This document shows positions 10,244 to 20,507 of a stretch of DNA of 64,000 nucleotides, piece after piece. This DNA comes from Polaromonas sp. P2-4. Its GTDB lineage: Bacteria; Pseudomonadota; Gammaproteobacteria; Burkholderiales; Burkholderiaceae_C. Position 1 is the stretch's first letter. Each line of letters begins with the position of its first letter. The notes below the pieces were generated by a model. It was not told the origin of the DNA. It saw nothing but the letters and a program-made list of their open reading frames with translations, and searched no databases. Where the stretch lies: the NCBI GenBank assembly GCA_024703855.1, contig CP087965.1:876001-940000 (forward strand), written 5' to 3'. The position numbers were made by a program, and so were the translations under genes.

Positions 10244-11460
10244 ATGACCGCTGCCCTTCCCCACCACATCGAAGCCGCCTCTCCCCACGTGATGAACACC
10301 TATGGCCGCCTGCCGATAGCGCTGTCGCATGGCCAGGGCTGCCGCGTCTGGGATGTGAACGGCAAGTCTTACCTTGATGCACTGGGCGGTATTGCCGTCA
10401 ACACCGTGGGCCACAACCATCCCAAGCTGGTACCCGCGCTGCAAGACCAGATCAGCAAAATCATCCACAGCTCCAACTACTACCATGTGCCGCTGCAGGA
10501 AACGCTGGCGGCCAAACTGGTGGAGCTGTCTGGCCTTGAGAATGTGTTCTTTTGCTCCACCGGTTTAGAGGCCAACGAAGCGGCCCTGAAACTGGCGCGC
10601 AAGTTCGGCCACGACAAAGGCATTGAAAAACCCGAAATCGTGGTCTACGAAAAAGCCTTTCATGGCCGCAGCATTGCCACCTTGAGCGCCACCGGCAACC
10701 CCAAGGTGCAGGCTGGTTTTGGCCCGCTGGTTGAGGGTTTTATCCGCGTGCCCCTCAACAACATGGACGCACTGAAAACCGCCACCGCCAACAACCCCGA
10801 ATGTGGTCGCGGTGTTTTTTGAAGCCATTCAGGGCGAAGGCGGCATCAACAGCATGAAAGACGAGTACCTGCGCTGAAGTACGCCAGCTTTGCGACGAGC
10901 GCGACTGGCTGCTGATGATTGACGAGGTGCAATGCGGCATGGGACGTACCGGCAAATGGTTTGCGCACCAGTGGTCGGGCATCAAGCCCGATGTGATGCC
11001 GCTGGCCAAAGGGCTGGGCTCGGGCGTGCCGATTGGCGCCGTGGTGGCGGGCCCCAAAGCCGCCCATATTTTTCAGCCCGGCAACCACGGCAGCACCTTT
11101 GGCGGCAACCCGCTGGCCATGCGGGCCGGTGTTGAAACCCTGCGCATCATGGAAGAAGAAGGCCTGCTGGCCAATGCGGTCAAGGTGGGCGAGCACCTGC
11201 GGGCCGCACTGGAGCGTGAACTGGCAGGCTTGACGGGCGTAAAAGAAATCCGCGGCCGCGGCCTCATGCTGGGCATTGAGCTGGCCAAGCCCTGTGGCGA
11301 ATTGGTCAAGCGCGCTGCCGACAACGGCCTGCTGCTCAGCGTCACAGCCGACACGGTGATCCGCATGGTGCCCTCGCTCATCATGAGCACGGCAGAAGCC
11401 GATGAAGTGGTGGCCATTCTTTGCCCACTGATCAAACAGTTGCTGAAAGAAAATGCGTAA
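10244..11460 (+). CDS. argD: Acetylornithine aminotransferase (class III), frame-broken
   Basis: This is a PLP enzyme that converts N-acetylglutamate semialdehyde to acetylornithine in arginine synthesis. Features are MNTYGRLPIALSHGQG, the glycine-rich NVFFCSTGLEANEAALKLAR, LLMIDEVQCGMGRTGKW, and the PLP lysine in LAKGLGSGVPIGA. The frame breaks at about 10810 (extra G after CCC) and at 10875 (extra T after CGC, creating TGA). Joined length is about 405 residues. It is followed 2 bases later by argF, so the two form an operon. Confidence 0.9.
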
Positions 11461-11462
11461 TC

Positions 11463-12385
11463 ATGACTAGCCCCCTGAAACACTATCTGCAATTCAGCGA
11501 CCTGGACGCCAGCGAGTACGCCTACCTGTTCGAGCGCGCCGCCCTCATCAAGAAAAAATTCAAGGCCTACGAAAAACACCAGCCGCTGATTGACCGCACG
11601 ATGGTCATGATTTTTGAGAAAGCCTCGACCCGCACCCGCGTGAGCTTTGAGGCCGGCATGTACCAGTTGGGCGGCACGGTCGTCAACCTCACCACCGAAG
11701 GCAGCCAGCTGGGCCGCGCCGAACCGATCGAAGACAGCGCCAAGGTCATCAGCCGCATGGTCGATCTGGTGATGATTCGTACCTACGAGCAGACCAAGAT
11801 TGCCCGCTTTGCCGAGCATTCACGCGTGCCGGTCATCAACGGCCTGACCAATGAATTTCACCCCTGCCAGATCCTGGCGGACATCTTCACCTACATCGAG
11901 CACCGCGGCTCCATCCAGGGCAAGACAGTGGCCTGGGTAGGCGACGGCAACAACATGGCCAACACCTGGCTGCAGGCCAGCGAAATTCTGGGCTTCAAAG
12001 TGCACCTGAGCACCCCCAGCGGCTACGAGGTCGACCAGTCAGTGGCCGGCATACGCTCTGCCGACAGCTACAAAGTGTTCAAAGACCCGATGCAAGCCTG
12101 CGCTGGCGCCGATCTGGTCACCACCGACGTGTGGACCAGCATGGGCTACGAAGCCGAAAACGAGGCTCGCAAAAGGCCTTTGCCGACTGGTGCGTGGACA
12201 GCGAGATGATGAAGGCCGCCAAGCCCGACGCCCTCTTCATGCACTGCCTGCCTGCGCACCGCGGTGAAGAAGTCGAGGCCGAGGTGATTGATGGCCCGCA
12301 GTCAGTCGTGTGGGACGAGGCCGAGAACCGTATGCATGTGCAGAAGGCACTCATGGAGTACCTGCTGCTGGGTAAATTGGCCTGA
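11463..12385 (+). CDS. argF: Ornithine carbamoyltransferase, copy 1, frame-broken
   Basis: This enzyme makes citrulline from ornithine and carbamoyl phosphate. It shows the carbamoyl-phosphate motif [29 protein letters not shown], and the catalytic [19 protein letters not shown]. One A is missing from an A-run at about 12171 (EARK/KAFADWC). Full length is about 308 residues. Bases 11517-12252 look identical to 22139-22874 in copy 2, including the break, while both ends differ between the copies. It follows argD directly, so it is presumably the ancestral copy. Confidence 0.92.
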
Positions 12386-12398
12386 ACCGAGGGCATTT

Positions 12399-12435
12399 CT
12401 CGACGGGCCGCGTCTGGAGCACCCAGCCCGTCGAG
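12399..12435 (+). terminator. Hairpin downstream of argF copy 1
   Basis: CTCGACGGGC and GCCCGTCGAG form a perfect 10-bp stem with a 17-base loop, starting 14 bases after the argF stop. No T-run follows, so termination is inferred from position only. Confidence 0.45.
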
Positions 12436-12530
12436 GCCAGCCTAGCCCGACCTTCGCAAGCTCAACGTTGGTTCCGTGTGGCGTCAAGGCGGAATGTGGC
12501 GTAGATATTGGATTTCGCTTGATACTCGGA

Positions 12531-14262
12531 CTCGAAGATGCTACATGAAAGAACATGCACATCTTCGAACGACAAGTCAACGGCCATCGCTACCGTGTTG
12601 CCGCGCAATCGGTGTGGGACGCCGAGCGGGGCCGTTCCGTCGCACGTCAAGTCGTGCTGGGACCAGCCGGGCCGCCGCCAGTCGCGGACCTGAACGCGAC
12701 CCAGACGGTGGGCACGCGCAGGGTCGGCGACGCTGGAGCGTTGATCTGGGTGGCCGAGCAGCTGGACGTGGTCGGGCAGATTGATCGGGCGTGCGCAGGG
12801 GTCGGCGCCAAGGACGGCCCGTCGGTGGGCGAGTTGGCTGTGGCTGTGGCTGTGGCGATTCAGCGTGCGTGTGCGCCGGGACCCAAGTGCGAACTGGCGA
12901 GTTTCTTGACGCGAGTCTGCCGCGCCTGTCGTGTTTGCCGGGCTCGGCGTTCACCGGCCAGGCCTTTCATCGCGTCGCGCAGCAGGTAAGCGATGAGCAG
13001 TTGGAGCAGGCCCAGGTGGCCATCGCGAAGGCTGCGGTGGCCCGCTTCGAGCTGTCCGCCGACGTGCTCGCGTTCGACACGACGAACTTCGATACCCACA
13101 TCGACACGCAGACGCCCAGCGAGCTGGCCCGGCGCGGCCACGCCAAGAGCAAGAGAAGCGACCTGCGTGTCGTCGGGCTTGGCGTCCTGGTCAGCAGAGA
13201 CGGGGCATGTGCCGTTGCTGTATCGGACGTATCCCGGCAACGGATCGGACCAGGCCGTGCTCGCGGCCTGCCTGGGTGGGTTGGCGCAGTTGCACGAGGC
13301 ACTTGACAGTGGTGAGGGCCGCGAGCGGCCGGCGCAGCGGACGGTGGTACGAGACGGCGGGTTCTGGAGCCCGCAACTGGAGCTCGATCTCGATGCCGCC
13401 GGCTACTACAGCCTCATCTCGTTGCCGTTGGGACATAAGGCCGCAGAGGAGGCGCTGCAGATGGCGGCGCAGCGCGGCGCGATGAAGCCGCTGTCGGGCA
13501 AGCTCAGCGACGTGCGGGCGGCGCGAGTTCGGACCACCGTCGGCGAGTTGGACCGCACGCTCGTCGTGGTGGAGAGCCAGGAGTTGCTGGCGGGTCAGAA
13601 GCGCGGGATCGCGGTGGCGCTGCGCAAGGCGAAGGCGGAGCTGAGCACGCTGGAGGGGCTGATCGAAAAGGGCCGCATCACGCGCAGCCGGCTGGAGCTG
13701 CGGGTCAAGAAGGCGCTCGCTCGGGAACACCTGGCGAACTTCGTCGTGACCACCATTGCCGGAAGCGAAGCGTTCCCGGTCTTGCATTGGCACGTCGATG
13801 CCACATTGCGCCGCGACCTGGAGAGAACGCGGCTGGGCAGGCGGGTGCTGTGTACGGATCGGCACAACTGGAGCACCGGGCGCATCGTCTACGCCTTCCG
13901 AGGGCAGTGGAACGTCGAGGAGTTGTTCCGCAGAACAAAGAAAGGTGGCGTGGTTCCGTGGGGTCCATCGCACCAGTGGGCCGACGGATCGCTGCGGCTG
14001 CACACCTTCGCGACCGTGCTCGGCCTGATGCTCGTGAGCTTGGCAAAGATTGCACTGCGCACAGAGGCTTCGGCCCGTCGCATGATGGAAGCACTGGCCG
14101 AGGTCAACGTGACGTTGGTGAGGACGAAGACCGGAGCAGCCGGACGACGACCAACGGCGATGCTGGCGCCGGAGCTCACGGCCGAGCAGCGCCGCGCCGT
14201 GAAGGTCTTCGAGCTGCAGAGGTGGGCTCCAACTTTGTTTCATGTATGACTTCAGAGCCCGT
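12531..14262 (+). mobile_element. IS4/IS1634-like insertion sequence
   Basis: A single transposase gene is enclosed by imperfect inverted ends. The left end near 12531 reads CTCGAAGATGCTACATGAAA and the right end, on the opposite strand near 14262, reads CTCTGAAGTCATACATGAAA. The exact tips and any target duplication could not be fixed by eye. It sits between argF copy 1 and a truncated SDR copy, at the start of the rearranged region. Confidence 0.6.
12555..14249 (+). CDS. IS4/IS1634-type DDE transposase, frame-broken
   Basis: The start MHIFERQVNGHRYRVAAQSV and the body show RNase H-fold DDE features: VLAFDTTNFDTH (first Asp), TVVRDGGFWSP (second Asp), and the IS4 signature YAFRGQWNVEELFRRTKK carrying the glutamate. 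The frame breaks at about 12910 (one G missing) and about 13197 (extra G). Joined length is about 565 residues, the usual size. It may be functional if the breaks are sequence errors. Confidence 0.8.
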
Positions 14263-14318
14263 TCAGCCATGATTGACGGGCACGAGCCGTCGATTCGACC
14301 CTTTGCTCTGCGAAGGTA

Positions 14319-14453
14319 GGGCTAGCCGCAATGCTGTTCAGTTAGCCCCGTTCGCCCTGAGCTTGTCGAAGGGCCTGCGCGATCGGCACCAAGGCTTCGA
14401 CAAGCTCAGCCCGAACGGCTCTTTGCTTAACCGAACAGCATTGCGTCTAGCCC
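14319..14453. repeat. 135-bp nested inverted repeat, MITE-like
   Basis: The outer arms GGGCTAG-cCGCAATGCTGTTC and GAACAGCATTGCG-tCTAGCCC face each other. Inside them lies a second pair, CCGTTCGCCCTGAGCTTG-type (14348-14373) and CAAGCTCAGCCCGAACGG-type (14394-14418). The whole can fold into one long hairpin and encodes nothing. Its right tip touches the end of the SDR fragment and supplies that frame's TAG stop. The inner arm resembles a very common repeat in environmental proteobacteria (recall). Confidence 0.65.
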
Positions 14454-14908
14454 CGGCCAACAAACGGCATCTTCGTGGCCATGATGGTCATGAACTGCAC
14501 ATTGGTGGACAGCGGCAGCGCCTGCCATGTGCACCACCGCATCGGCCACCTCCTTCGCATCCATCATCGGCTCAACGGCGATCTCGCCATTGGCCTGGAG
14601 CACGCCTTGGGCGATGCGTGCCGACAGCTCCGTCAGGGCATTGCCAATATCGATCTGGCCACACGCGATGTTGTACTTGCGGCCATCGAGCGAAATGGAT
14701 TTGGTCAGGCCGGCGATGGCATGCTTGGTCGAGGTGTAGGGCGCTGAATTGGGCCGGGGTGCGTGGGCGGAAATCGAGCCGTTGTTGATGATGCGGCCGC
14801 CCTGCGGCTGCTGGTCTTTCATCAGTTTAAAGGCGCCCTGCGCGCACAGAAACGAGCCGGTCAGGTTGATGTTGACGATGTTTTGCCATTGCTCAAAAGC
14901 AATCTCCT
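14448..14908 (-). pseudogene. Truncated SDR oxidoreductase, duplicate of the gene at 34547
   Basis: About 150 C-terminal codons of a short-chain dehydrogenase are present ([34 protein letters not shown]). They match the complete gene at 34547-35323 closely, but the Rossmann half is missing. Homology stops abruptly at about 14908. One extra C near 14530 shifts the last 30 codons. It is a non-functional leftover of a segmental duplication. Confidence 0.85.
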
Positions 14909-14972
14909 TGAAAATCATGGATAGATTCCCAGGTTGCCCTGCGACGGCAAACGCGTGCGAGCCGGCCCTGTC

Positions 14973-15581
14973 GTGAACGCGCCCACCGTGATCATCCTGG
15001 CCTCTGGTCGTGGGGAACGTTTTGTCGCATCCGGCGGCCGCACTGACAAGTTGCAGGCCCGGCTGGCCGGCAAGACCGTGCTGGAACATACGCTGGCGGC
15101 GGTGCGGGTCAGTGGCCTGCCGTGGCACCTGGAGGATGCCGGTCACCCCGGTATGGGCGATTCGATCGCCGCCGCGGTGCGGGCCACCATGGCGGCGGCG
15201 GGCTGGCTCATTCTGCCGGGGGACTTGCCGCTGATTCACGGCGACACCCTGCGCGCGGTCGCCGCGGCTCTGTGCGCGTCGGCGGCGGTGGTGCCGGTCT
15301 ACCAAGGACAGCATGGGCACCCGGTCGGGTTTCACGCCGGTTTTCGTTCCGAACTTCTGCAGTTGCACGGCAGTCGGGGCGCGGCCGAGATCGTCCGCTC
15401 CGGCTGCGCCCTTGAATTGCCGGTCGGCGATATTGGCTGCGTGACCGATGTCGATACCGTCGCTGACCTGCGGGCGGTTGCCCATGCATGCGCGCCGCCT
15501 GAGGACGCCGGACCTGGCTGGCGATCCGCTAGGTACTTACCATGGGTAGCAAAAGAAATCCCCCAAAATTTTCAAAAATAA
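14973..15581 (+). CDS. MobA/MocA-like nucleotidyltransferase
   Basis: This is an NTP transferase-fold protein of the group that adds CMP or GMP to molybdopterin. The signature [12 protein letters not shown] is at the N-terminus, followed by [16 protein letters not shown], and the metal-site-like [15 protein letters not shown]. The GTG at 14973 is preferred because it puts the signature at the usual place; the frame stays open to 14934. Length is about 202 residues. No molybdenum hydroxylase gene lies nearby, so its client is unknown. It precedes a polyamine-type ABC transporter and may belong with a purine or nucleoside oxidation route (inference). Confidence 0.75.
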   Translation: MNAPTVIILASGRGERFVASGGRTDKLQARLAGKTVLEHTLAAVRVSGLPWHLEDAGHPGMGDSIAAAVRATMAAAGWLILPGDLPLIHGDTLRAVAAALCASAAVVPVYQGQHGHPVGFHAGFRSELLQLHGSRGAAEIVRSGCALELPVGDIGCVTDVDTVADLRAVAHACAPPEDAGPGWRSARYLPWVAKEIPQNFQK

Positions 15582-15622
15582 TGTAGTATTCGCTAAACAA
15601 AAATGTTGTGAACACTACATTA
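15579..15622. promoter_or_regulatory. Inverted repeat upstream of ABC transporter operon
   Basis: TAATGTAGTATTC at 15579-15591 faces GAACACTACATTA at 15610-15622, 12 of 13 bases paired, with an 18-base AT-rich spacer. It lies between the MobA-like gene and the first permease, about 44 bases before that start. An operator or a regulatory hairpin is possible; there is no T-run for a terminator. Confidence 0.5.
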
Positions 15623-15665
15623 AGCACGTGAAACAGACCGATGAACTTCAAATGGACTGGGCAGC

Positions 15666-16511
15666 ATGAGAGCTGATTTCTTTCGGGAGCGCGCCAGCAC
15701 CTGGGTCTTGCTCATGCCGGCCCTGCTGTTGCTGACGCTGGTCTACTTCTATCCGCTGTTTCAGGTGCTTGCGGTCAGCTTTATCGAGCCCACCCCCGGG
15801 CTCGGCAACTACGCGCGGCTGCTGAACGATCCCGACAAGCAGCGCGTGTTCCTGACGACTTTCCGGATCAGCGCCATCACGACCCTGGTGTCGGTCCTGG
15901 TCAGTTATGCCGTCAGCTTCATCATGGTCCACAGCAGCGGGCGGCGATTGAAGCTGGTGCTGGTCTGCGTCATGGTGCCGTTCTGGATTTCGGTATTGGT
16001 CAGGGCGTTTGCCTGGATGGTGCTGTTGCGCACGACCGGCGTGATCAACACGCTGCTGCAGGCGCTTGGCATCATCAGCGAGCCGCTCGACCTCATCTAC
16101 AACGAATTCGGCGTGGTGGTCGGCATGGTCCACTACATGGTGCCGGTGGCGACGCTGACGCTCTATGGCCAGATGAAGGGCATAGACAAAAGGCTGATGG
16201 CCGCCGCGCGCGGACTGGGCGCCGGCGGGTTCTATTCCTTTCGCCGCATCTTTCTGCCCTTGAGCATTCCCGGCATCGCCGCCGCCGCGATCCTGATCTT
16301 CATCAGCGCCCTGGGCTTCTTCATCATTCCGGTATTGCTGGGGGGTGGCAAGACCCTAATGCTGGCGGAATATATCAGCATGTTGATTCTGCAGACCACC
16401 AATTGGGGGCTTGGCACGGCCATGGCCTCGGTGCTGGTGGTGCTCACTTTCCTGCTGATCTTCATCTTGTCGCGCGTGGTCGATCTGCGCCGCGTTTTTG
16501 GCGGGGTTTGA
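15666..16511 (+). CDS. ABC transporter permease, PotB-like
   Basis: This is an inner-membrane permease of the spermidine/putrescine/opine importer family. The 281-residue frame is intact with about six hydrophobic segments (WVLLMPALLLLTLVYFYPLF first, VLVVLTFLLIFIL last). It carries the EAA-loop sequence MAAARGLGAGGFYSFRRIFLPLSIPG, which contacts the ATPase. It is followed 3 bases later by the second permease. The substrate is not readable from the permease. Confidence 0.88.
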   Translation: MRADFFRERASTWVLLMPALLLLTLVYFYPLFQVLAVSFIEPTPGLGNYARLLNDPDKQRVFLTTFRISAITTLVSVLVSYAVSFIMVHSSGRRLKLVLVCVMVPFWISVLVRAFAWMVLLRTTGVINTLLQALGIISEPLDLIYNEFGVVVGMVHYMVPVATLTLYGQMKGIDKRLMAAARGLGAGGFYSFRRIFLPLSIPGIAAAAILIFISALGFFIIPVLLGGGKTLMLAEYISMLILQTTNWGLGTAMASVLVVLTFLLIFILSRVVDLRRVFGGV

Positions 16512-16514
16512 GAC

Positions 16515-17325
16515 ATGCAAAAGTCATCCCTGCTCCGGTATCCTGTTGGCCTTTGGCTGGCTAGTGTTGCTGTACCTGCTGCTGCCGTCCTTGCTGGTCA
16601 TTCCGGTGTCCTTCACCGACACGGACTATCTCGCCTTGCCGGAACACGGGCTTTCGTTGCAGCACTGGCAGAATACCTTCACCGATCCCAAATGGATGAG
16701 CGGCCTGGGGCAAAGCCTGTTCATCGGTTTTTGCGCCATGCTGGTCGCCACCGTGACCGGTACCTTGTGCGCGGTTGGCTGCTGGAAGCTGTCCTCCAGA
16801 CTCGGCGAGGCGATCCGGGTCCTGACCCTGGTCCCGATGATCGTGCCGACCATCGTCTATGCGCTGGGGCTTTATCGCACCTACACCCAGGTCGAAAACC
16901 TCACCCACGTCGGCATGCTTGATACCTACCTCGGCGTGATCCTGGCGCACGCGGTCATTGGCATGCCGTTCGTGGTCATCACCGTGGGCGCCGCGCTGTC
17001 CAATATGGATCGCCGGCTGGAGCAGGCGGCTCGCAGTCTGGGTGCCTCGGCCACGCAGACCCTGTGGCGCGTGATTCTGCCCAATGTCCGCCCGGGCATT
17101 CTCTCGGGCGCCGTGTTCGCCTTCATCACCTCATGGGACGAGCTGGTCATCGTGCTGTTCATAGCCAGCCGAAAAGTCCAGACGCTGCCTCGCGCCATCT
17201 GGTCCGGCATTCGTGAAAGTCTGGATCCGAGCATTGCGGTCATCGCGGTCTTGCTGATCACGGTGACTTTCATTGCGCTCGTGCCCACGCTGCTTTCCCG
17301 CCGTAACGCCAACTCATCACACTAG
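16515..17325 (+). CDS. ABC transporter permease, PotC-like, frame-broken
   Basis: This is the second permease of the same importer. The ATG at 16515 (MQKSSLLR) is joined to the main frame by removing one extra T at 16539, giving ILLAFGWLVLLYLLLPSLLV. Total length is about 270 residues. The EAA loop reads LEQAARSLGASATQTLWRVI followed by LPNVRPGI. It ends 2 bases before the ATPase start. Confidence 0.87.
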
Positions 17326-17327
17326 CC

Positions 17328-18431
17328 ATGCCAGACCAACTTGCCCATTTGAGCCTGAAAAATATCACCAAGCATTATGGTGACATGGCCGCGGCCAACG
17401 ATATTTCGCTGGACATTCCAGGTGGGTCATTCTTCAGCCTGCTCGGGCCCTCGGGTTCCGGCAAGACCACCTTGCTGATGATCATTGCTGGCTTTGTCCA
17501 GCCTAGCGCTGGCCGCATGGAATTGGGTGGACGCGACCTCACCATGCTGCCGGCCGAGAAGCGAAATTTCGGCATGGTGTTTCAGGGCTATGCGCTGTTT
17601 CCGAATATGACGGTCGGTGAAAACGTGGCGTTCCCGCTGGCGGTGCGCAAGGTCAACAAGACCGACCAGGTGAAACGTGTCAAGGCTGCGCTGGACATGG
17701 TGCAACTCTCCAATCTCATCGATCGTTTGCCCAGTCAGCTTTCGGGCGGTCAGCAGCAGCGCGTGGCGCTGGCCCGGGCGCTGGTGTTCGAGCCGGAAAT
17801 CCTGCTGCTCGATGAACCTTTAAGTGCCCTCGACAAGAAACTGCGGGTCAGCCTGCAAAGCGAGTTGCGCGAACTGCAGCGTCGCGTCGGCAAGACCTTC
17901 ATCTGCGTGACCCACGATCAGGAAGAGGCGCTCACCATGTCCGATGGCATCGCCATCGTGCGCGAGGGAAAAATTGCGCAATGCGGTACGCCGCGCGAAC
18001 TGTTTGATCGGCCCGCCAGTCACTTCGTGGCCGATTTCCTGGGCGAGAGCAATTTCCTCGAAGGCCACGGCGTGGGTGTGCAAGCCAACGGTGATTTGCA
18101 CTACCGGGTCGGCGAGCGCGCCTTCGTGCATGCCGGCGAGTTGCCCGCGCCGGGCCCGGTTTTGGTGGCCCTGCGACCGTACAAGACGCTGCTGACCGCG
18201 CATGAACCGGTTGACATGCCCAATCGCATTTCTGGCCAGATCAAGGGCTGGAGCTACCGGGGCACCGAGTTCCATTGCGAGGTCGTCACCCCAGTTGGAC
18301 AGATCGATGTCTGCAGTCCGACCTGGAAAAATGAATTCACCCCGCTCCACGGCATCACGGTGTGGCTGAGCTGGGCGCCCGATGCCGCGGTCATGGTCAG
18401 GGATGACCGCGTCAAAGCCAGGGTCGGCTGA
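17328..18431 (+). CDS. ABC transporter ATP-binding protein, PotA-like
   Basis: This ATPase energises the importer. Walker A is LLGPSGSGKTTLL, the signature is QLSGGQQQRVALARAL, Walker B is EILLLDEPLSALD, and the switch His is in CVTHDQEEAL. A C-terminal TOBE-like domain follows from about residue 285. The 367-residue frame is uninterrupted. The family handles polyamines, sugars, iron or opines, so the ATPase alone does not fix the substrate. Confidence 0.9.
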   Translation: MPDQLAHLSLKNITKHYGDMAAANDISLDIPGGSFFSLLGPSGSGKTTLLMIIAGFVQPSAGRMELGGRDLTMLPAEKRNFGMVFQGYALFPNMTVGENVAFPLAVRKVNKTDQVKRVKAALDMVQLSNLIDRLPSQLSGGQQQRVALARALVFEPEILLLDEPLSALDKKLRVSLQSELRELQRRVGKTFICVTHDQEEALTMSDGIAIVREGKIAQCGTPRELFDRPASHFVADFLGESNFLEGHGVGVQANGDLHYRVGERAFVHAGELPAPGPVLVALRPYKTLLTAHEPVDMPNRISGQIKGWSYRGTEFHCEVVTPVGQIDVCSPTWKNEFTPLHGITVWLSWAPDAAVMVRDDRVKARVG

Positions 18432-18504
18432 GGCGGGTCATCACAACGATGCCGCCAGACCCAAGTTGCCAAGTCAATTTTTTCAACCCACGAAGGAGAT
18501 TCCC

Positions 18505-19594
18505 ATGTCAATGAACGACAAAATCAAGGCCATGAAGCTCGAATGGCAACAGACCGTTGCCATCGAGCGCCGCCAAGTGCTTCAGGTCCTGGCAAGCGCC
18601 GCCGCTGCCGCTGTCCTGCCGCGCCAGGCGTTCGCCGCGACCGGTGAGCTGGTGCTGTGCAACTGGGGCGGCGCCCCGGAGAAAGCCATCCGCGCCGCAT
18701 TCACCGATGCCGTGCTCAAGGTGACCGGCAAGACCCTCGCCGTTGACGGCAGCGGGCCGGAGGCCGGCAAGATCAAGGCCATGGTGGAAGCCAAGCATGT
18801 CATCTGGGACGTGGCCGATCTTGACCTCGGCAACCTCCGCGCTGCTTGGCGCCAAGGGCCTGGTCGAAGAGATGGACTACAGCCTCATCGACAAGAAGCA
18901 GGTGCTGCCCAATCTGAGTCGCAAATACGGCATCGGCAACTACCTGTACTCCTACATTTTCGCCGTCAACAGCCAGGTGGTGAAAGGCAAGACGCCCAAG
19001 ACCTGGGCCGACTTCTTCAACCTCAAGGACTTCCCCGGCAAGCGCGCCTTGCCCGGCAGTTCGCAGGGCACGCTGGAAGCCGCGCTACTGGCCGACGGCG
19101 TCGACCCCGCCAAGCTGTATCCGCTTGATGTGGACCGAGCCATTGCCAAGATCAAATCCATCAAGGCCGAGTGTGTCTTCTGGAAGAGCGGGGCACAAAG
19201 CGAAGACTTGCTGCGTCAAAACGAGGTGATGGCCGCCCTGATGTGGTCCAACCGTGCGGTGGTGGTGCGGCGCAAGAACAAGAACATCAGTTGGACCTGG
19301 GACAAAGCCATTTTGGCCGCCTCTGGCTGGGCCGTTCCCAAGGGTAATCCCGGTGGCAAGGCCGACGCCATGAAGTTCATCAACCTGATGCTCGACCCGG
19401 CGGGACAGGCCAAGGTTTTCGAAGTCGTTGGCATGAGCCCCTCCAACCCGAAGGCGCTGCCGATGATCCCGGCCGACGAGCAGGCCTACAACGCCACGGC
19501 ATCGGCCGCCAACCAGATCGCCATGCAGGACGACTGGTACGCCAAGTTCGCTGATGCGGCCGAGGCCAAATATCTCGAAGCCATTTCTTCCTAA
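18505..19594 (+). CDS. Extracellular solute-binding protein, PotD-like, frame-broken
   Basis: This is the periplasmic binding protein of the importer. GAAGGAG lies just upstream of ATG 18505. The export signal follows an ERRQVLQ twin-arginine-like motif and ends near RQAFAATGE. The mature part starts LVLCNWGGAPEKAI, typical of family-1/PotD proteins. One extra C at about 18835 breaks the frame (LGNL/ALLGAKGLVEEMDY). Full length is about 363 residues. It is the last transporter gene, 14 bases before the phosphorylase. Confidence 0.87.
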
Positions 19595-19608
19595 TCAGAC
19601 CGTGCACC

Positions 19609-20494
19609 ATGGCAACATCCACTATTCCTTCAGTCCAATTCGCCAACATTTGCGGCAGCGCCAATTGGGGACTGCGATTTCCTGAGGATGTGGATCTGCC
19701 TGGCGTCAAGGTGCTGGCGCGCGATCTCACCTTTGACACCCCGTATGGCATCAGCGGTGAATGGAAGCTGCTGGAGCTCGATGGTGCCATCACCGCTGAC
19801 GGCTCGCCGCGCCAAGTGCTGTCGGTCTTCTCGCATGGCTGGTCGGCCGATGAAATCGACCATGGTGCCTCGCGCCGCGTGTTCTGGGTGCTGCGTGAAG
19901 CGGGGGTTACAAAGGTGCTGGCCAGCTCGACCGTTGGCTCGCTGAACAAGGGCGTCCTGGAAGGCGATTTTGTCATCGGCAGCGATGTCATGGAACTGAC
20001 CCAAACCCGATTCTCGCTGTTGCCGGGCCATCTCCGTTATGACTGCAGCGGCAAGCAACTGTTCTGCCCGGTTTGTTCAGAGGTGGTCGAACAGACCGCC
20101 AAGGCATTGTGGCCCACTGGCGGGCGGGTCTATGGCGCGAGCGCCAGACTCGTCGTGGGCCATGCCTGGGGCCCGCGCCTGCAAAGCCCGGCCGAGGCCA
20201 ATGCCTACCTGCAGCCTGGGGGCCGACTTCATCAACCACAGCCTGGCCCCGGAGGCAACACTGGCCCGCGAGATCGGTGCCTGCTTCGTGAACTGCTCGT
20301 TCGTGACGGCGGCCTATCTCAATTATTTCGCGCCGGCCGGGCAGAATATCCTGGGCGAAGGCGTCCAGACGACGCTGGCACCGATTGCATCGCGTGTTGC
20401 ACTGCTCGCGCTGGCCCGCTTCCCAAGCAGCGCCCCCTGCCTGTGCAGCGGCTTGCGTTCAGAGCAGGATGTCAGGCACTTTGAAAACAGATAG
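19609..20494 (+). CDS. Divergent purine nucleoside / methylthioadenosine phosphorylase, frame-broken
   Basis: The PNP/UDP phosphorylase fold is recognised from VFSHGWSADEIDHGASRR (compare the MTAP motif with a conserved His) and AGVTKVLASSTVGSLNKG. After an extra C at about 20216 it continues ADFINHSLAPEATLAREIGA. The usual MTAP stretch at that place, a Gly-Met-Thr followed by a Pro-Glu, is replaced by INHSLAPE, so substrate choice may differ. Rebuilt length is about 295 residues. It is co-directional and tightly spaced with the ABC transporter, suggesting the imported compound, or a product of it, is a purine nucleoside or thio-nucleoside. Confidence 0.65.
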
Positions 20495-20507
20495 CGCGCG
20501 GTGGACC

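Noticed and set aside
14319..14453. Integron attC site
   Set aside because: It is a long imperfect hairpin but shows no GTTRRRY/RYYYAAC core pair, and no integrase or cassette array is nearby.
15203..15489. Minus-strand coding continuation of the SDR fragment beyond 14908
   Set aside because: Similarity to the complete SDR stops near 14908; the rest of that frame is antisense to the MobA-like gene.
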